A stretch of 64,000 bases of DNA, from the NCBI GenBank assembly GCA_028752905.1, contig JAQNBH010000011.1:6146125-6210124 (forward strand), given 5' to 3'. Shown here piece by piece: positions 1-64,000 of the stretch. The notes beneath the pieces were generated by a model. The model was not told where the DNA came from. It saw nothing but the letters and a program-made list of their open reading frames with translations, and did no database searches. A program made the translations under genes and the position numbers. The DNA comes from Cladorhizidae sp. MBARI D1340-BT2 (taxonomy: Eukaryota > Porifera > Demospongiae > Poecilosclerida > Cladorhizidae). How positions within the stretch are numbered: the first letter of the stretch is position 1; the number at the start of each line of letters is the position of its first letter.

Positions 1-41936
<41,936 letters not shown>

Positions 41937-42329
41937 CTTTTTTTCTTTTGCATAACTACTGGCAGTTCTTTCTGCAGTGCTTTTCTCCATTTTTCTTGCT
42001 ACTACTCTCTGTTGCTGCCAGTACTATTACTACTACTACTACCACTACTAGTGTAGAAGAATACTTTAACAGTTGGGTTGTGGATCTTTCTCCCTCACAG
42101 CTCATTGTTGTTTTTTTGTTTTGTTTTTGGTTGGCTTTTTTTTTCCTTCTTTTTTTTTCATTGCTGTATATACATGTATTCTGTATCTCAATAATACCCA
42201 CATTATAATACTATATATATCAATTATTTTTTTCCTCTCACAGCCAAAATTACATATACTTGCTACTTACGTATCCATGCAAGACATAAAATTAAAAAAT
42301 ATATGATTTGATCATGATAAGAAAATAAA
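41937..42329 (+). terminator. DOT1L: DOT1L 3' untranslated region and candidate polyadenylation signal
   Basis: T-rich, non-coding sequence follows the stop. The first AATAAA hexamer is at 42324-42329. A second AATAAA at 42612-42617 could give a longer form. No transcript data support either. Confidence 0.45.
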
Positions 42330-42729
42330 TGGATGCCCCTATGTAGGTGACACCATTTTCCTTTAAAATTGTGAACCTACACACAGTATATACTTACCAT
42401 TACCTAAGCTGGTGGGTGGCTACTCAATAATTATTATTTAGCCACATGTGCTTTGAGATTTTAAAAGTAAAGGGTTATCTTTTTGTATGTGTAGTTGCCA
42501 TTGACTGGCTCAGCATTTAACCGGATTTAACCCTAACGGTGGCACCAAAAATAACTGAACATGTGCCTTTCTATCTGCATTAGATGGGAGTGTTTGTATT
42601 GTTGCCATAGAAATAAACCACAAAAACCACAAGGTGAATCGACTGAACTTTTTGTTTTAGTGTGTTTAAAAATAAGTCTTAGATTAGCCTGAGACCTTCC
42701 CAGTAATAAGAGGGCTATATAGCAACCTC
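42330..42729. other. Intergenic, 3' of DOT1L
   Basis: No feature beyond the second AATAAA at 42612. Confidence 0.5.
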
Positions 42730-43440
42730 ACTAAAACTCAAATTCCCAATCCTCTCTAGAGACTAAGCTTGAACAGCAAACTCTTCTTCTTTCAATCATG
42801 TTCGCTGTAACCGAGACACTACCATTTCTATCATCTTGGTCTTGATGGTATAGGTGTATCCTGGTGGCATCATCAAAAATATGTGGTGATAGCCAAGTCT
42901 CAGTTACAGCGAATATGTTAAAAGATTTGCTAAAGATTAGAAATTGAAGAAGTAACCTCACTTTGTTAGTAAGGATGTTCTTCTGACCTATATACCTCCA
43001 CGATCAGGTGTGCTACAGGAAGCGTTTGGACCTGTTGTTTCTAACCTTTGTAAATGACGTTCCAAATACCCCTCCCAATTCTATGACAACTTTTTGCTGA
43101 CGATACTAAACTCCTACAGGCTTCATCACAAAGTTCTCATAAGTGCACCCATCTTCAACAAGATCTAGATTCACTGAATACGTCCAGTATGCTTCTCTCT
43201 TTCATCATCAACCCCTTCTCCTACTTGTGCTATTATAATCAGAGTCCTAGGTAGCAAACTGGAATGACTTTCCGCATAGCGGTGCAGTCCTGTACTTCAC
43301 CAAAAAAATGGAATGAGCTACAGTAGTGTTGTGTAATCGAGATCCTTCATTCTTGACACCTGAATTAGTGCAGTCCAGTAACAAACATGTTCGTGCTCCC
43401 AAATCCCACACCCTTAACAATATTGTATCCACCATCGCCA
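42730..43440. mobile_element. LINE retrotransposon fragments in opposite orientations
   Basis: On the minus strand, 42731-42961 encodes SFNIFAVTETWLSPHIFDD then an RIHLYHQDQDDRNGSVSV segment, like the endonuclease domain of CR1/L2-type LINEs. On the plus strand at about 43010-43200, broken frames give FVNDVPNTPP, FADDTKLLQ-like and LQQDLDSLN pieces of a LINE reverse transcriptase, including the AD-D catalytic region. Both are decayed. The opposite orientation implies two insertions or an inversion. Confidence 0.65.
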
Positions 43441-44648
43441 CAGGCTCAACTTGTTGTGCTTCAATAATTTATCATATCTACACACTGTCATACATCACAC
43501 TTGCTTTTTGTAAAGTTCCAAAGCTCAGTCAACATCAGTTACTGTTCTGTGAATATTAGGGTGTAGGAAGCATATTATACAGCTCGAACTCACTGGCATT
43601 GAAGGAACAGCAGTTTAGAAGAAAATGCATTGGAAGATCATACCAGTATTGACAAATAATTTTGATAGCCACCAGCACAAGATATTTTGGAGTTTATTTA
43701 AATGTCCCACAAGGACTTCAACTATGTTCTGAATTATCATTTATTACAAAATATAATTTAAATGAGACTATATCATTGAGTGAAGTATGTCCACAGATGA
43801 GTACCTGGGCATCACTGATGCACTATCATAGCTATCTCAATTTGACAAAATGGAATTTGCATCAGCTGAAGCAGTGCTCTGTAATTCTCCCATGTGCTTC
43901 AAGATAATCATCCACCCAACACAGAACTATTATGCACGGCTCCTGTGTGCTTGCATCTGTGGTTTCATCAACAATGGTCTTATTTGCTGTTATATCTTGG
44001 TGTGCCATCTCGTCATTTTGCATTTCTGCACTCGTGCACTTATTAATCAAAGATGGAAGGTGATTGTCAAGTTACAGAAGAGCTGGAGAAGTTGTGTGAA
44101 GTCGTTATCACCTTGCGTGAGGACAGACACCGAAGACCCAGCAATTTTGATTTTGAAGATGTTTGAAAACTAGCAATACATCAGCTACTTCCTTTGCAAA
44201 ATGAAATTTTTCTTGCATTCTAAGTAGAATTTACACTCGCACGCGTATCGCTTATCTTCCAACAATCTTAAGCTACATGACTACATAGCAACTCTCCTGT
44301 GCGCCAGAAATGTCATCATTTCTTCCACAGCCTCCTTGTGACAGATCATGGCAGCAAAGTACTCTTGTTGCATCCTTCAAAATAAAAGATTAGTCGCCAG
44401 TCTTAGCGACGTAGTTTAGAGAGCCCCATGCAGCCACGGCCGCTTGTCAAACCAGCATGGTTGGAAAGACCTCATTGTGATTGTCAATTTTCCAAAGGAT
44501 AATGATGCTTTCAAAGTTGATGTGCCAACAATTAATTTCTGATTCTCAAGTGATTATATATATAGTAGGGCTTCAGATGGACTCAACTCCCCGAGTTTCA
44601 TCTATTTTGTATATACCAGCTGCGTGGTAATTTATATAGCTATAGTAC
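43441..44648. other. Intergenic, unassigned
   Basis: Only short open frames without recognised content; a TA run near 44556-44566. Confidence 0.5.
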
Positions 44649-44879
44649 CAGGGGCAGATTCAGGGGGGGGATTGCAATCCCCCCTTTTAGTTCACAAAGA
44701 AAATATTTTTATTGTCAATAATTATAACTAACAATATTAATCAACAACAAACATAATTTACACTCTAGGCCACTAAAGACATGTTAAAATTTACACTGAC
44801 TCTGTTGCAGCTGTTAATTTTTTTAATCACAGGTCACGGTGAGTGGGCTGTATTTAAAGTTCAATCAGCTTTTGTGCGC

Positions 44880-47380
44880 ATGAAAATGTCAAGAAAGAAG
44901 GATTCAAGAGGCTACATGAAGCTGACTGCCATGTTAAAAAGGTAACCAGTTTAGTAATAATTTATATACTAGGATAATAACTTCATAAACCTATAGGTCT
45001 GCTGAACCCAATTCTATGGAAAAGCCACCACCAAAGAAAACATGCCCTGCAGTGTTTACCACAATGAACTCGGGTCCAGGTAGTAGTGTTAGTGATGTTA
45101 GCAATGACGATCCAGACACCCCAATCACTTCAAGTGAAGTTCTTAGCAGTAATCTATCCAGAGATCCAACCCCAACCACTTCAAGCAGTGAAGCTATTGA
45201 AATGATCACAGCAGCATGTGGTTGTTTGAGAAAACTGGGGAAAGTGTTGTGATACCCAGAGATTCCAATACCTCACTTCACACACTGCACCAGTTCTTTC
45301 TGATACACTTCACTCTCATCAAGTCACTAAGCAGGGAAAATCCTGGACAGTGTCTTTCCAGCTTCACTGGCTTAAAAAGTTTCCATGGTTATCTTATAGT
45401 CAGGTGCTTGGATTAGCTATTGTGTCTTTTTTTCCAGAGCAACCCAATAGAGGAGGTTGCCAAGGGGCAAAACCTGGTTTGCTAGTGCTTTCAGCATACC
45501 CAAAACCCTACACCTAGGCCTAGGAAAAGATGGTATTCTTATTTGTTATGAGCAGAGCTCTATGCATCGTCACGCTGCAGAACGGGCAGATCTCTTCAGG
45601 CATAATTATTGCAGTCCTGTAAGTAGAGTAGATAGCAGGCTTCTGAAACAACAAGAAAAACATGCAGAGAAAAATAGAGAAATTCTTCGCCATAGTAGAC
45701 GGTGTCGAGTTTTTAGCTAAGCAGGGCTTACCTTTTAGAGGTCATAGGGATAATTTTTCAGACTGCTCTGTTAATAGGGGAAACTTTGTAGCCACATTGC
45801 AACTCCTTCGAAAAGGTAATGCTACTCTACAAGAGCATCTTTTTTGCGATAAAAATGCAAAGTATACAAGCAAGACTATACAAAATCATGTGTATGCTTG
45901 TAAATTATGTGAAAAGTCAACCGATGAACTGAAAGCAAACAACTTAATCATAGCAGATGAAGTAACTGACCCTCATGCAAATCAGGAAATCCTTTCTATG
46001 TGTGTTTGGTTTGTTGATCTAACTACTACAATTGGATCTAACTACTACAATTGCAGAAAAAATCTTGGGATCCATTTCACACCCTTCCATCTCCTTAAAT
46101 GCTCGTAACATTTGTGGTCAGGCTTATGATGGAGCAGCTGTGATGTCTTCTGCAATAGCTGGTGTCCAAGCAAAGATCAAGCAAATTTCTCCTCTGGCTT
46201 TGTACATTCATTGCTTTGCTCACTCCCTTAACCTTTCTATTGCAGCTTCATGCAAAGTCCAAGAAGTAAGGAACCTCATTGGCATGATTAATGAGTCGTA
46301 TTTGCTTTTGAACAACAGTCCTAGGAGACAAAGGGGTTTTTTAAGCGAGCTTTGGATATATATTTGCCAACATCTCGACGTAGGCTTCCTGGTCTTTGTA
46401 AGATGCATTGGGTGGAGCACTATACTTGTTTTGAAATCTTTTTGGAGATGTATGAATGTTTTGTGACCTTTTTGGATGCTATTGTTTCACTCAGTGAGTA
46501 TATATCAACACTTGCTTATGGATGACAAAAGCTGGAATTGGGACAGAGAAACAAAAATGAAAGCTCAAGGATTGAAGTCTTCGCTTTCTTCTTTTCAATC
46601 CATTGCTGTATTTATTGACACAAAAAATGTTCTCGATGAAGTTAAGCCACTGGCTTCAAAATTACAGAAGCAAGATCATGATGTAGTCAACGCTTACAAG
46701 ATGGTAGATTCCAGTATTGAAAATGTCAGGACTACTTGAGATAACATTGATGAAATATTCAGCTCCTGGTACAATTCTGAGACCCTTCCACTTGCTGACG
46801 CCATTGGTGTTTCTGAATGTCCAGAAAGACGAGCCTTCAGCGGAACTCTACTAATGTCCCAAGTTATATATAGCCCACAGGAGCAACTATAAAAGAGCAA
46901 TTGTCATCCCTCTCTTGGATTCTCTCCTGGGTCAAATGAAGGACAGATTTTCAGAAGATCAGTGTCATACTAATGGCCTGCTCCACCTTGTTACAACAAG
47001 AAGTACTCTACTGTGACAGAATCTGTTGACCAGTGTGTGTTATGAAAGTTTACTTCATTGGGAAGGTGCCTTCCATTTCTGGAAATGAGCTTAGAGGAAT
47101 ATTCTCTGGCTTAGCAAGAAACATGAATTTGATTCTTCTGATACGGTAATTCATCTACCAGATAATCTGCTCCTGGCTTGTGATAAGGATTCGTTTCCTA
47201 ATATATATTCACTGCCTACTAGTAATTGCTTGCACACTACCCATTTCTAGTGCTGAGACACAGAAAGGTCATTTTCTCTTCAAAGAAGAATCAAGACCTA
47301 TCGATCCACTATGAGTGAGGAGCGTTTGTCAAATCTTTCTGTTATTGCCATGCACTATGGGGAACAAATGTATAACGTTT
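44880..47380 (+). pseudogene. Decayed hAT transposase (DUF4371/dimerisation type)
   Basis: Ordered fragments in changing frames: GNFVATLQLLRKGNATLQEH and KYTSKTIQNHV near 45780-45900 (DUF4371-like), then IIADEVTDPHANQEILSM. Next comes GQAYDGAAVMSSAIAGVQ with IHCFAHSLNLSIAASCKVQE (46114-46265), then a KMHWVEHY-like segment near 46405. Last is the hAT C-terminal motif RRIKTYRSTMSEERLSNLSV at about 47285-47345. This order is that of ZMYM1/THAP0-like hAT transposases. Several stops and frameshifts make it inactive. Confidence 0.8.
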
Positions 47381-47447
47381 GTCAGGCATTTGTTCAAGCC
47401 TGTTTGTTTCAAGCTTCTTTGTTTGACAACTGATTTATTATGATATG

Positions 47448-47455
47448 ATTATATG
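47448..47455. repeat. Target-site duplication, left copy
   Basis: ATTATATG, identical to 49938-49945. Confidence 0.92.
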
Positions 47456-49937
47456 TAGGGCTCGATAAATTATGCTAGCATTAATTTTGGGTATGGCAAA
47501 GCATTAGAGAATAATGCTAGCATTATAGGTAGCATTTGGTAGCATTTTTAGAATTTTAGGTGATTTATATCCTTGAGATCGTAAACAGCCTACAACATAC
47601 AGCTATAGAGGTAAAGTAGTTTCTATGTAAATTGGACCCTGTAAGGATGTAGAGTGTAGATTAGACCACCTATTCCTACCTTTTCTATTAGCACATCATT
47701 ATTATTACTCTAACTAGCCACCCCAAAGTACAGCTGTCAAAACTGGCATGCACACGGCCACAGCATAACTTACTTTAAAAAATTTGTAATGTCAACAGGA
47801 AATTTCATTAGTGTGGCCATAGGTTGTAAACTACTAAAAGGTATGTCAGTAATCAAGACAATTGTCAGTCACCTGACATATCTTTGCTGGTTTGACAATA
47901 GCTAGTAAAGGAATGGCTGCAGAAACAAAACAAATAGCTGTAGTATTTCTTCTGACACAGACAGTGGTCCAGAAATTGAGGCTCGAGCTACTGGGCCGAG
48001 CACAGCTACTGGGCCGAACACTGCCGCTACGCCTGATAAGAAAGTAGCTAAATCTTCTGGACAAGCTTAAGAGTCCTGACCTCGCAAGAAAGCGGAAACT
48101 ACAAATGTAATCCTCCAAAAGGGTTTTAACGAGGTAAAGGTGTTGTTGCTGCTGAACTAGTTATGGTTTCAATCTCTACCTCTACAAGGATAAGAGAATT
48201 CCCCAATGAAAATCCAACTGTTATTACGGGCAAATTGTTTTGCAATGCCTGCAGAGTCTTAAGAAGAGTGTGTTAACTCAGCACATCAAGTCAGCTAAAC
48301 ATGCCAATGGAAAAGAGCGTTTGGCATCAAAGGAATTAGAGAGAGGAACATATATGTGATATGTTAAATGAATATGACAAGGAAAAACAGCCTATTGGAG
48401 AAGGCCTTTCAGATGCAGTTCGTGTCCAATCGAGTAAAAGTAGTCGCAGCATTTTTAAAGGCTGGGGCTAAGATTTATTTTTTTCGGGATTTATTTGAGG
48501 AAAGTGCATTCAGGCTTTCCAACAGCACCAATTTGTATATATCAACTGATTCATTTTATTCAGCATGAACAGCGAGAAAGCATAAAGATGGTAAAGAAGT
48601 GTGACGGAACAACCCATGTTTGCCAAGCAATGGTCGTACTATGCGCTTTGTTGATGAACAGTGGAACATACAGCAGCGTGTTGTTCGGCTAATGATGTTA
48701 GCTAAGAGCCTTACAGGTAAAGAACTTGCACGTCAATTGATCATTTGCCTTTCTACTGAGCTAGGTATTGTCTCCAACCTGTTAGTAGCTGCTATGCTGG
48801 ATCGTGCATCAGTGAACAATATAGCAATACACACATTGAGTGTTGTCTTCCCACACATTTTAGATGTAGGGTCCTTATCAAGTGAGGGAATCAAGTGAGG
48901 GAGAGAATCAAGAAACCTGTGCTTGACGAATTTATGAAGGGTTGAGTTAGGCTTTTTTTCAAGAAGTCCAATGACAAAATTAGCCTGGAAGACAGCAGGT
49001 TTACCAGTACCAACATATTCAGCCACTCGTTGGTGGTCCAAGTGGGAAGTAATGAACCACTTGCTTAAAAGCATTTGGTGAAGTTTGTTCATTTCTTCAA
49101 AATGTTGATCTTCCACTCTCAAGCTTCAGGAGATTCTTGATGACCCTCCTAAGAATCGTAAGTTACAGATGGAACTTGCAATGACAATTGATGCATTTGT
49201 TAAAGCGACATATCGCCTGGAAGGGGATGGGCCACTTATATTCTATGCATATGAAGAAATAAATGTACTTTCTACTTTCTGCTTCTATTTCCACTCAGTA
49301 TATATTATATATCCAAATGTCAAAGCAGTTACCAGCAAGATGTCCTCCAAACCCGTTTGTGAACAGCAACAGATTGACTATGCTAAAGCATGTGTTGAAC
49401 CTGCATACAGATATATATCAATGAAAATTTTTGAGATGACCTCAAGCACAATGTTGAGATTGTTTGACCTGGCAAAGATTTGTGAGTTAAAACCATCCTG
49501 CATGACATTGATCAGTTAGAAGTATTTCCTTTCCTCAGTTCTGATATATAATCAGCTGATGAGTTAAAGTGTGAACTGCTAAATCAAATGGAGTTTCTCC
49601 AGACATGAACAAATTGGACATGAACAAATTGGATTGGTGGAAGAACCATGAAAGTGAACTTCCCCACGGTGGTCAAGAGCATGCAAAACAGTTTTGCTTG
49701 TACAGCGTTTCCCCCCACTTTTATCCAGTATTCACTGAACAAACAAACATCTATGGAAGACTACATTGAAACATCTATTATGCACCAGTACAATTATAGG
49801 AAATGAATTTTGTGAATTGGAATCATTGGTTCGATCATTAGAATAATAGGTAGGTTTCAGAGAATTATAGGCACTGTGCGTGAGAATTTTAGAATAGAAT
49901 TATAGGTGGAAAAATTAGCATAATTTATTGAGCCCTA
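47456..49937. mobile_element. Nested hAT transposon with perfect 8-bp target-site duplication
   Basis: Left end TAGGGCTCGATAAATTATGC and inverted right end TAGGGCTCAATAAATTATGC differ at one position. The flanking 8-mers ATTATATG at 47448-47455 and 49938-49945 are identical, the length expected for hAT. Length 2,482 bp. It sits near the 3' end of the older hAT's transposase region. Confidence 0.93.
48120..49800 (+). pseudogene. Decayed hAT transposase (CGGBP1-like zinc-finger type) in the nested element
   Basis: Fragments in order: a CNACR-LKKSVLTQHIKSAKHANG zinc-finger-like segment near 48245-48310, then NRVKVVAAFLKAGAKIYFF near 48430. The core is RFVDEQWNIQQRVVRLMMLA, KSLTGKELARQLIICLSTEL and DRASVNNIAIHTLSVVFPHI (48650-48860), followed by SATRWWSKWEVM near 49020. 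The C-terminus is WWKNHESELPH then a KQTSMEDYIETSIMHQYN-like end near 49635-49795. Stops and frame changes are present throughout. It matches the animal hAT lineage whose N-terminus resembles CGGBP1. Confidence 0.8.
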
Positions 49938-49945
49938 ATTATATG
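49938..49945. repeat. Target-site duplication, right copy
   Basis: ATTATATG, identical to 47448-47455. Confidence 0.92.
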
Positions 49946-50112
49946 ATCTGAATTGTGGGTGTGTTTATAATAATATGAATATGCTGATGATCTGAATTGT
50001 GGGGGTTGGTATGGCCCACCATATATGGGTGTGGTCACAATGTGTAGGTGCAGTTAAAGGTATGGCCACAACAATCCCCCACCCCCCCACAAAAATTGCT
50101 GGATCTGCCCTG

Positions 50113-50353
50113 TATGCATGTAACACCTAGCCACCGACAGCCAGCAGGTTATCTCACATAGCACCAGGTACGTGTTCATGACACATTCATTATATACCAG
50201 TTTCAAATTCATTATATACCAGTTTCAAGTTTTAGTTAATTTAACACAGAGCCAGCAATGACATTTAACGCACATGCACACACAACAAAGATGATGTGAC
50301 CAATTAAATTTGGATTAAAAAAAAACACATGAAAACAGTTCCAACGAGGAGGA
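50113..50353. other. Region just 3' of LMBRD2 stop
   Basis: Probable LMBRD2 3' untranslated region on the minus strand. No clear AATAAA on that strand was found here. Confidence 0.4.
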
Positions 50354-63169
<12,816 letters not shown>

Positions 63170-64000
63170 CTGTCAGGATGACGTGCATTACGAGTTAGGG
63201 GAGACAGGATGAGAGGACGGAGAAGAGAGGTGGAAAAGGGTAGGGAGGGAAGAGGAGAGAGGCGGGAGAGGGGAGGGAGGGAGGAGAGAGGCGGGAGAGG
63301 GTAGGGAGGAGAGAGGCAGGAGAGGGTAGGGAGGGAGGAGGAGAGAGGCGGGAGAGGGTAGGGAGGGAAGAGGAGGAGGGAGGCAGGAGAGGGGAGGGAG
63401 CAGGAAGAGGGACGAGATGGAAGGGAGAGAGTGGGAGAGGTAGGAAGGGAAGAGGGTGAGAGAGGAGAGAAAGGGTAGAAGGTGGGAGGGAAAGGGGTGA
63501 GGAGGAAGGAGAGGTGTTCAGAGGAGTGATGGAGCATCGAGAGTGGAGAGGGTTAACAAGACATCATTATTAGTTAATGTTAGCAAGTGCGGAGTTTTAG
63601 TTAGTGTTAACTCGGCTTCGCAATGTGTTGTGAAATCCACTCAACACTATGCTACCCAATCATGAGGCAGCGTGAAAAAATATTTTCTTGAAAAGAAATT
63701 CTGACAAGTCGCACAGCAACTTGTCTGTTATTTCATATTATGAACGTCCCTTAATTATGAGTTTGTTAGTAGTTAGTGTAAGAATGATTTACGTAGTGAA
63801 TACCTGTAAATCTGGAATGCTTCACCTTTAATGTATGAAAATACTGCACTTCAACATATATTCGCAGGACATGTGGTCCATTATAATTATTATGTCACTA
63901 CGGTGAGAGAATAATTGATCGACTTCTCTGTTAATTAATTAAGTGCTAAAACACATGCGTCATTGAAGTGGATGTGGTCACCATGTATTCCACGAAGGAG
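63170..64000. other. LMBRD2 upstream intron (partial)
   Basis: A GGGAGAGG-type purine-rich repeat fills about 63205-63530 (pyrimidine-rich in the LMBRD2 sense, directly before the acceptor at 63170). The rest is AT-rich with no exon seen up to the window edge. Confidence 0.6.

Larger units (their letters stand above)
44649..50112. mobile_element. hAT-type DNA transposon interrupted by a second hAT
   Basis: Left end CAGGGGCAGATTCAGG and inverted right end CAGGGCAGATCCAG are near-identical, both with G-rich sub-terminal sequence. Removing the nested element and its one extra target copy (2,490 bp) leaves about 2.97 kb, a normal size for an autonomous hAT. The transposase remnant at 44880-47380 supports the class. 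Flanking 8-mers (44641-44648 and 50113-50120) do not match, so the outer target duplication has decayed or the ends are slightly off. Confidence 0.75.

Noticed and set aside
48733..49122. 129-codon minus-strand frame
   Set aside because: Shadow of the hAT transposase remnant, whose recognisable motifs are on the plus strand.

Overview
The window is animal (metazoan) genomic DNA. It holds two conserved multi-exon genes in convergent orientation, with long introns full of tandem repeats and transposon remains. GT-AG introns, polyadenylation-type signals, and hAT, pogo/Tigger and LINE relics all show a eukaryote. DOT1L and LMBRD2 are both recognisable from human sequence, but the unconserved parts differ strongly, so I favour a non-vertebrate animal. 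Long introns with many minisatellites and poly-G runs would fit a sponge or another early-branching animal, but I cannot fix the species. I see no bacterial operons, tRNA, rRNA or CRISPR.

Plus strand, 1-42,330: a gene for the histone H3K79 methyltransferase DOT1L, entering the window part-way through its coding sequence. I reconstruct 11 coding exons (1-46, 2504-2732, 4653-4744, 10889-11007, 13589-13737, 15063-15214, 15411-15650, 27914-28283, 33698-33891, 34608-34745, 34818-41936). All junctions keep one reading frame, giving 2,948 residues and a stop. The first six exons are catalytic domain, the seventh is a Ser/Gly/Arg-rich linker, the eighth is a basic region, the ninth and tenth are coiled coil, and the last is one uninterrupted 7.1 kb exon for a disordered tail ending in a His-rich stretch.

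Minus strand, 63,169-50,354: the 3' seven coding exons of LMBRD2, a multipass LMBR1-family membrane protein (501 residues in frame, ending in a stop). The N-terminal exons lie beyond the right edge.

Between the genes (42.3-50.3 kb) lie LINE fragments and a hAT element (44649-50112) that received a second hAT insertion (47456-49937), the latter with a perfect 8-bp target duplication. DOT1L intron 7 (12.3 kb) holds a long TTA array, a 2.5 kb inverted-repeat element, a 16-bp minisatellite, a decayed TTF-zinc-finger hAT transposase and nested pogo/Tigger-like elements. Other introns hold minisatellites with units of 13 to 99 bp, foldback elements and short G-rich hAT-type MITEs.

I found no convincing new multi-gene system. 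The most notable observations are a minisatellite that carries copies of an LMBRD2 splice acceptor, a duplicated LMBRD2 half-exon beside a repeat array, the very large DOT1L terminal exon, and the nested hAT insertion. Most long open frames in the window are by-products of tandem repeats.
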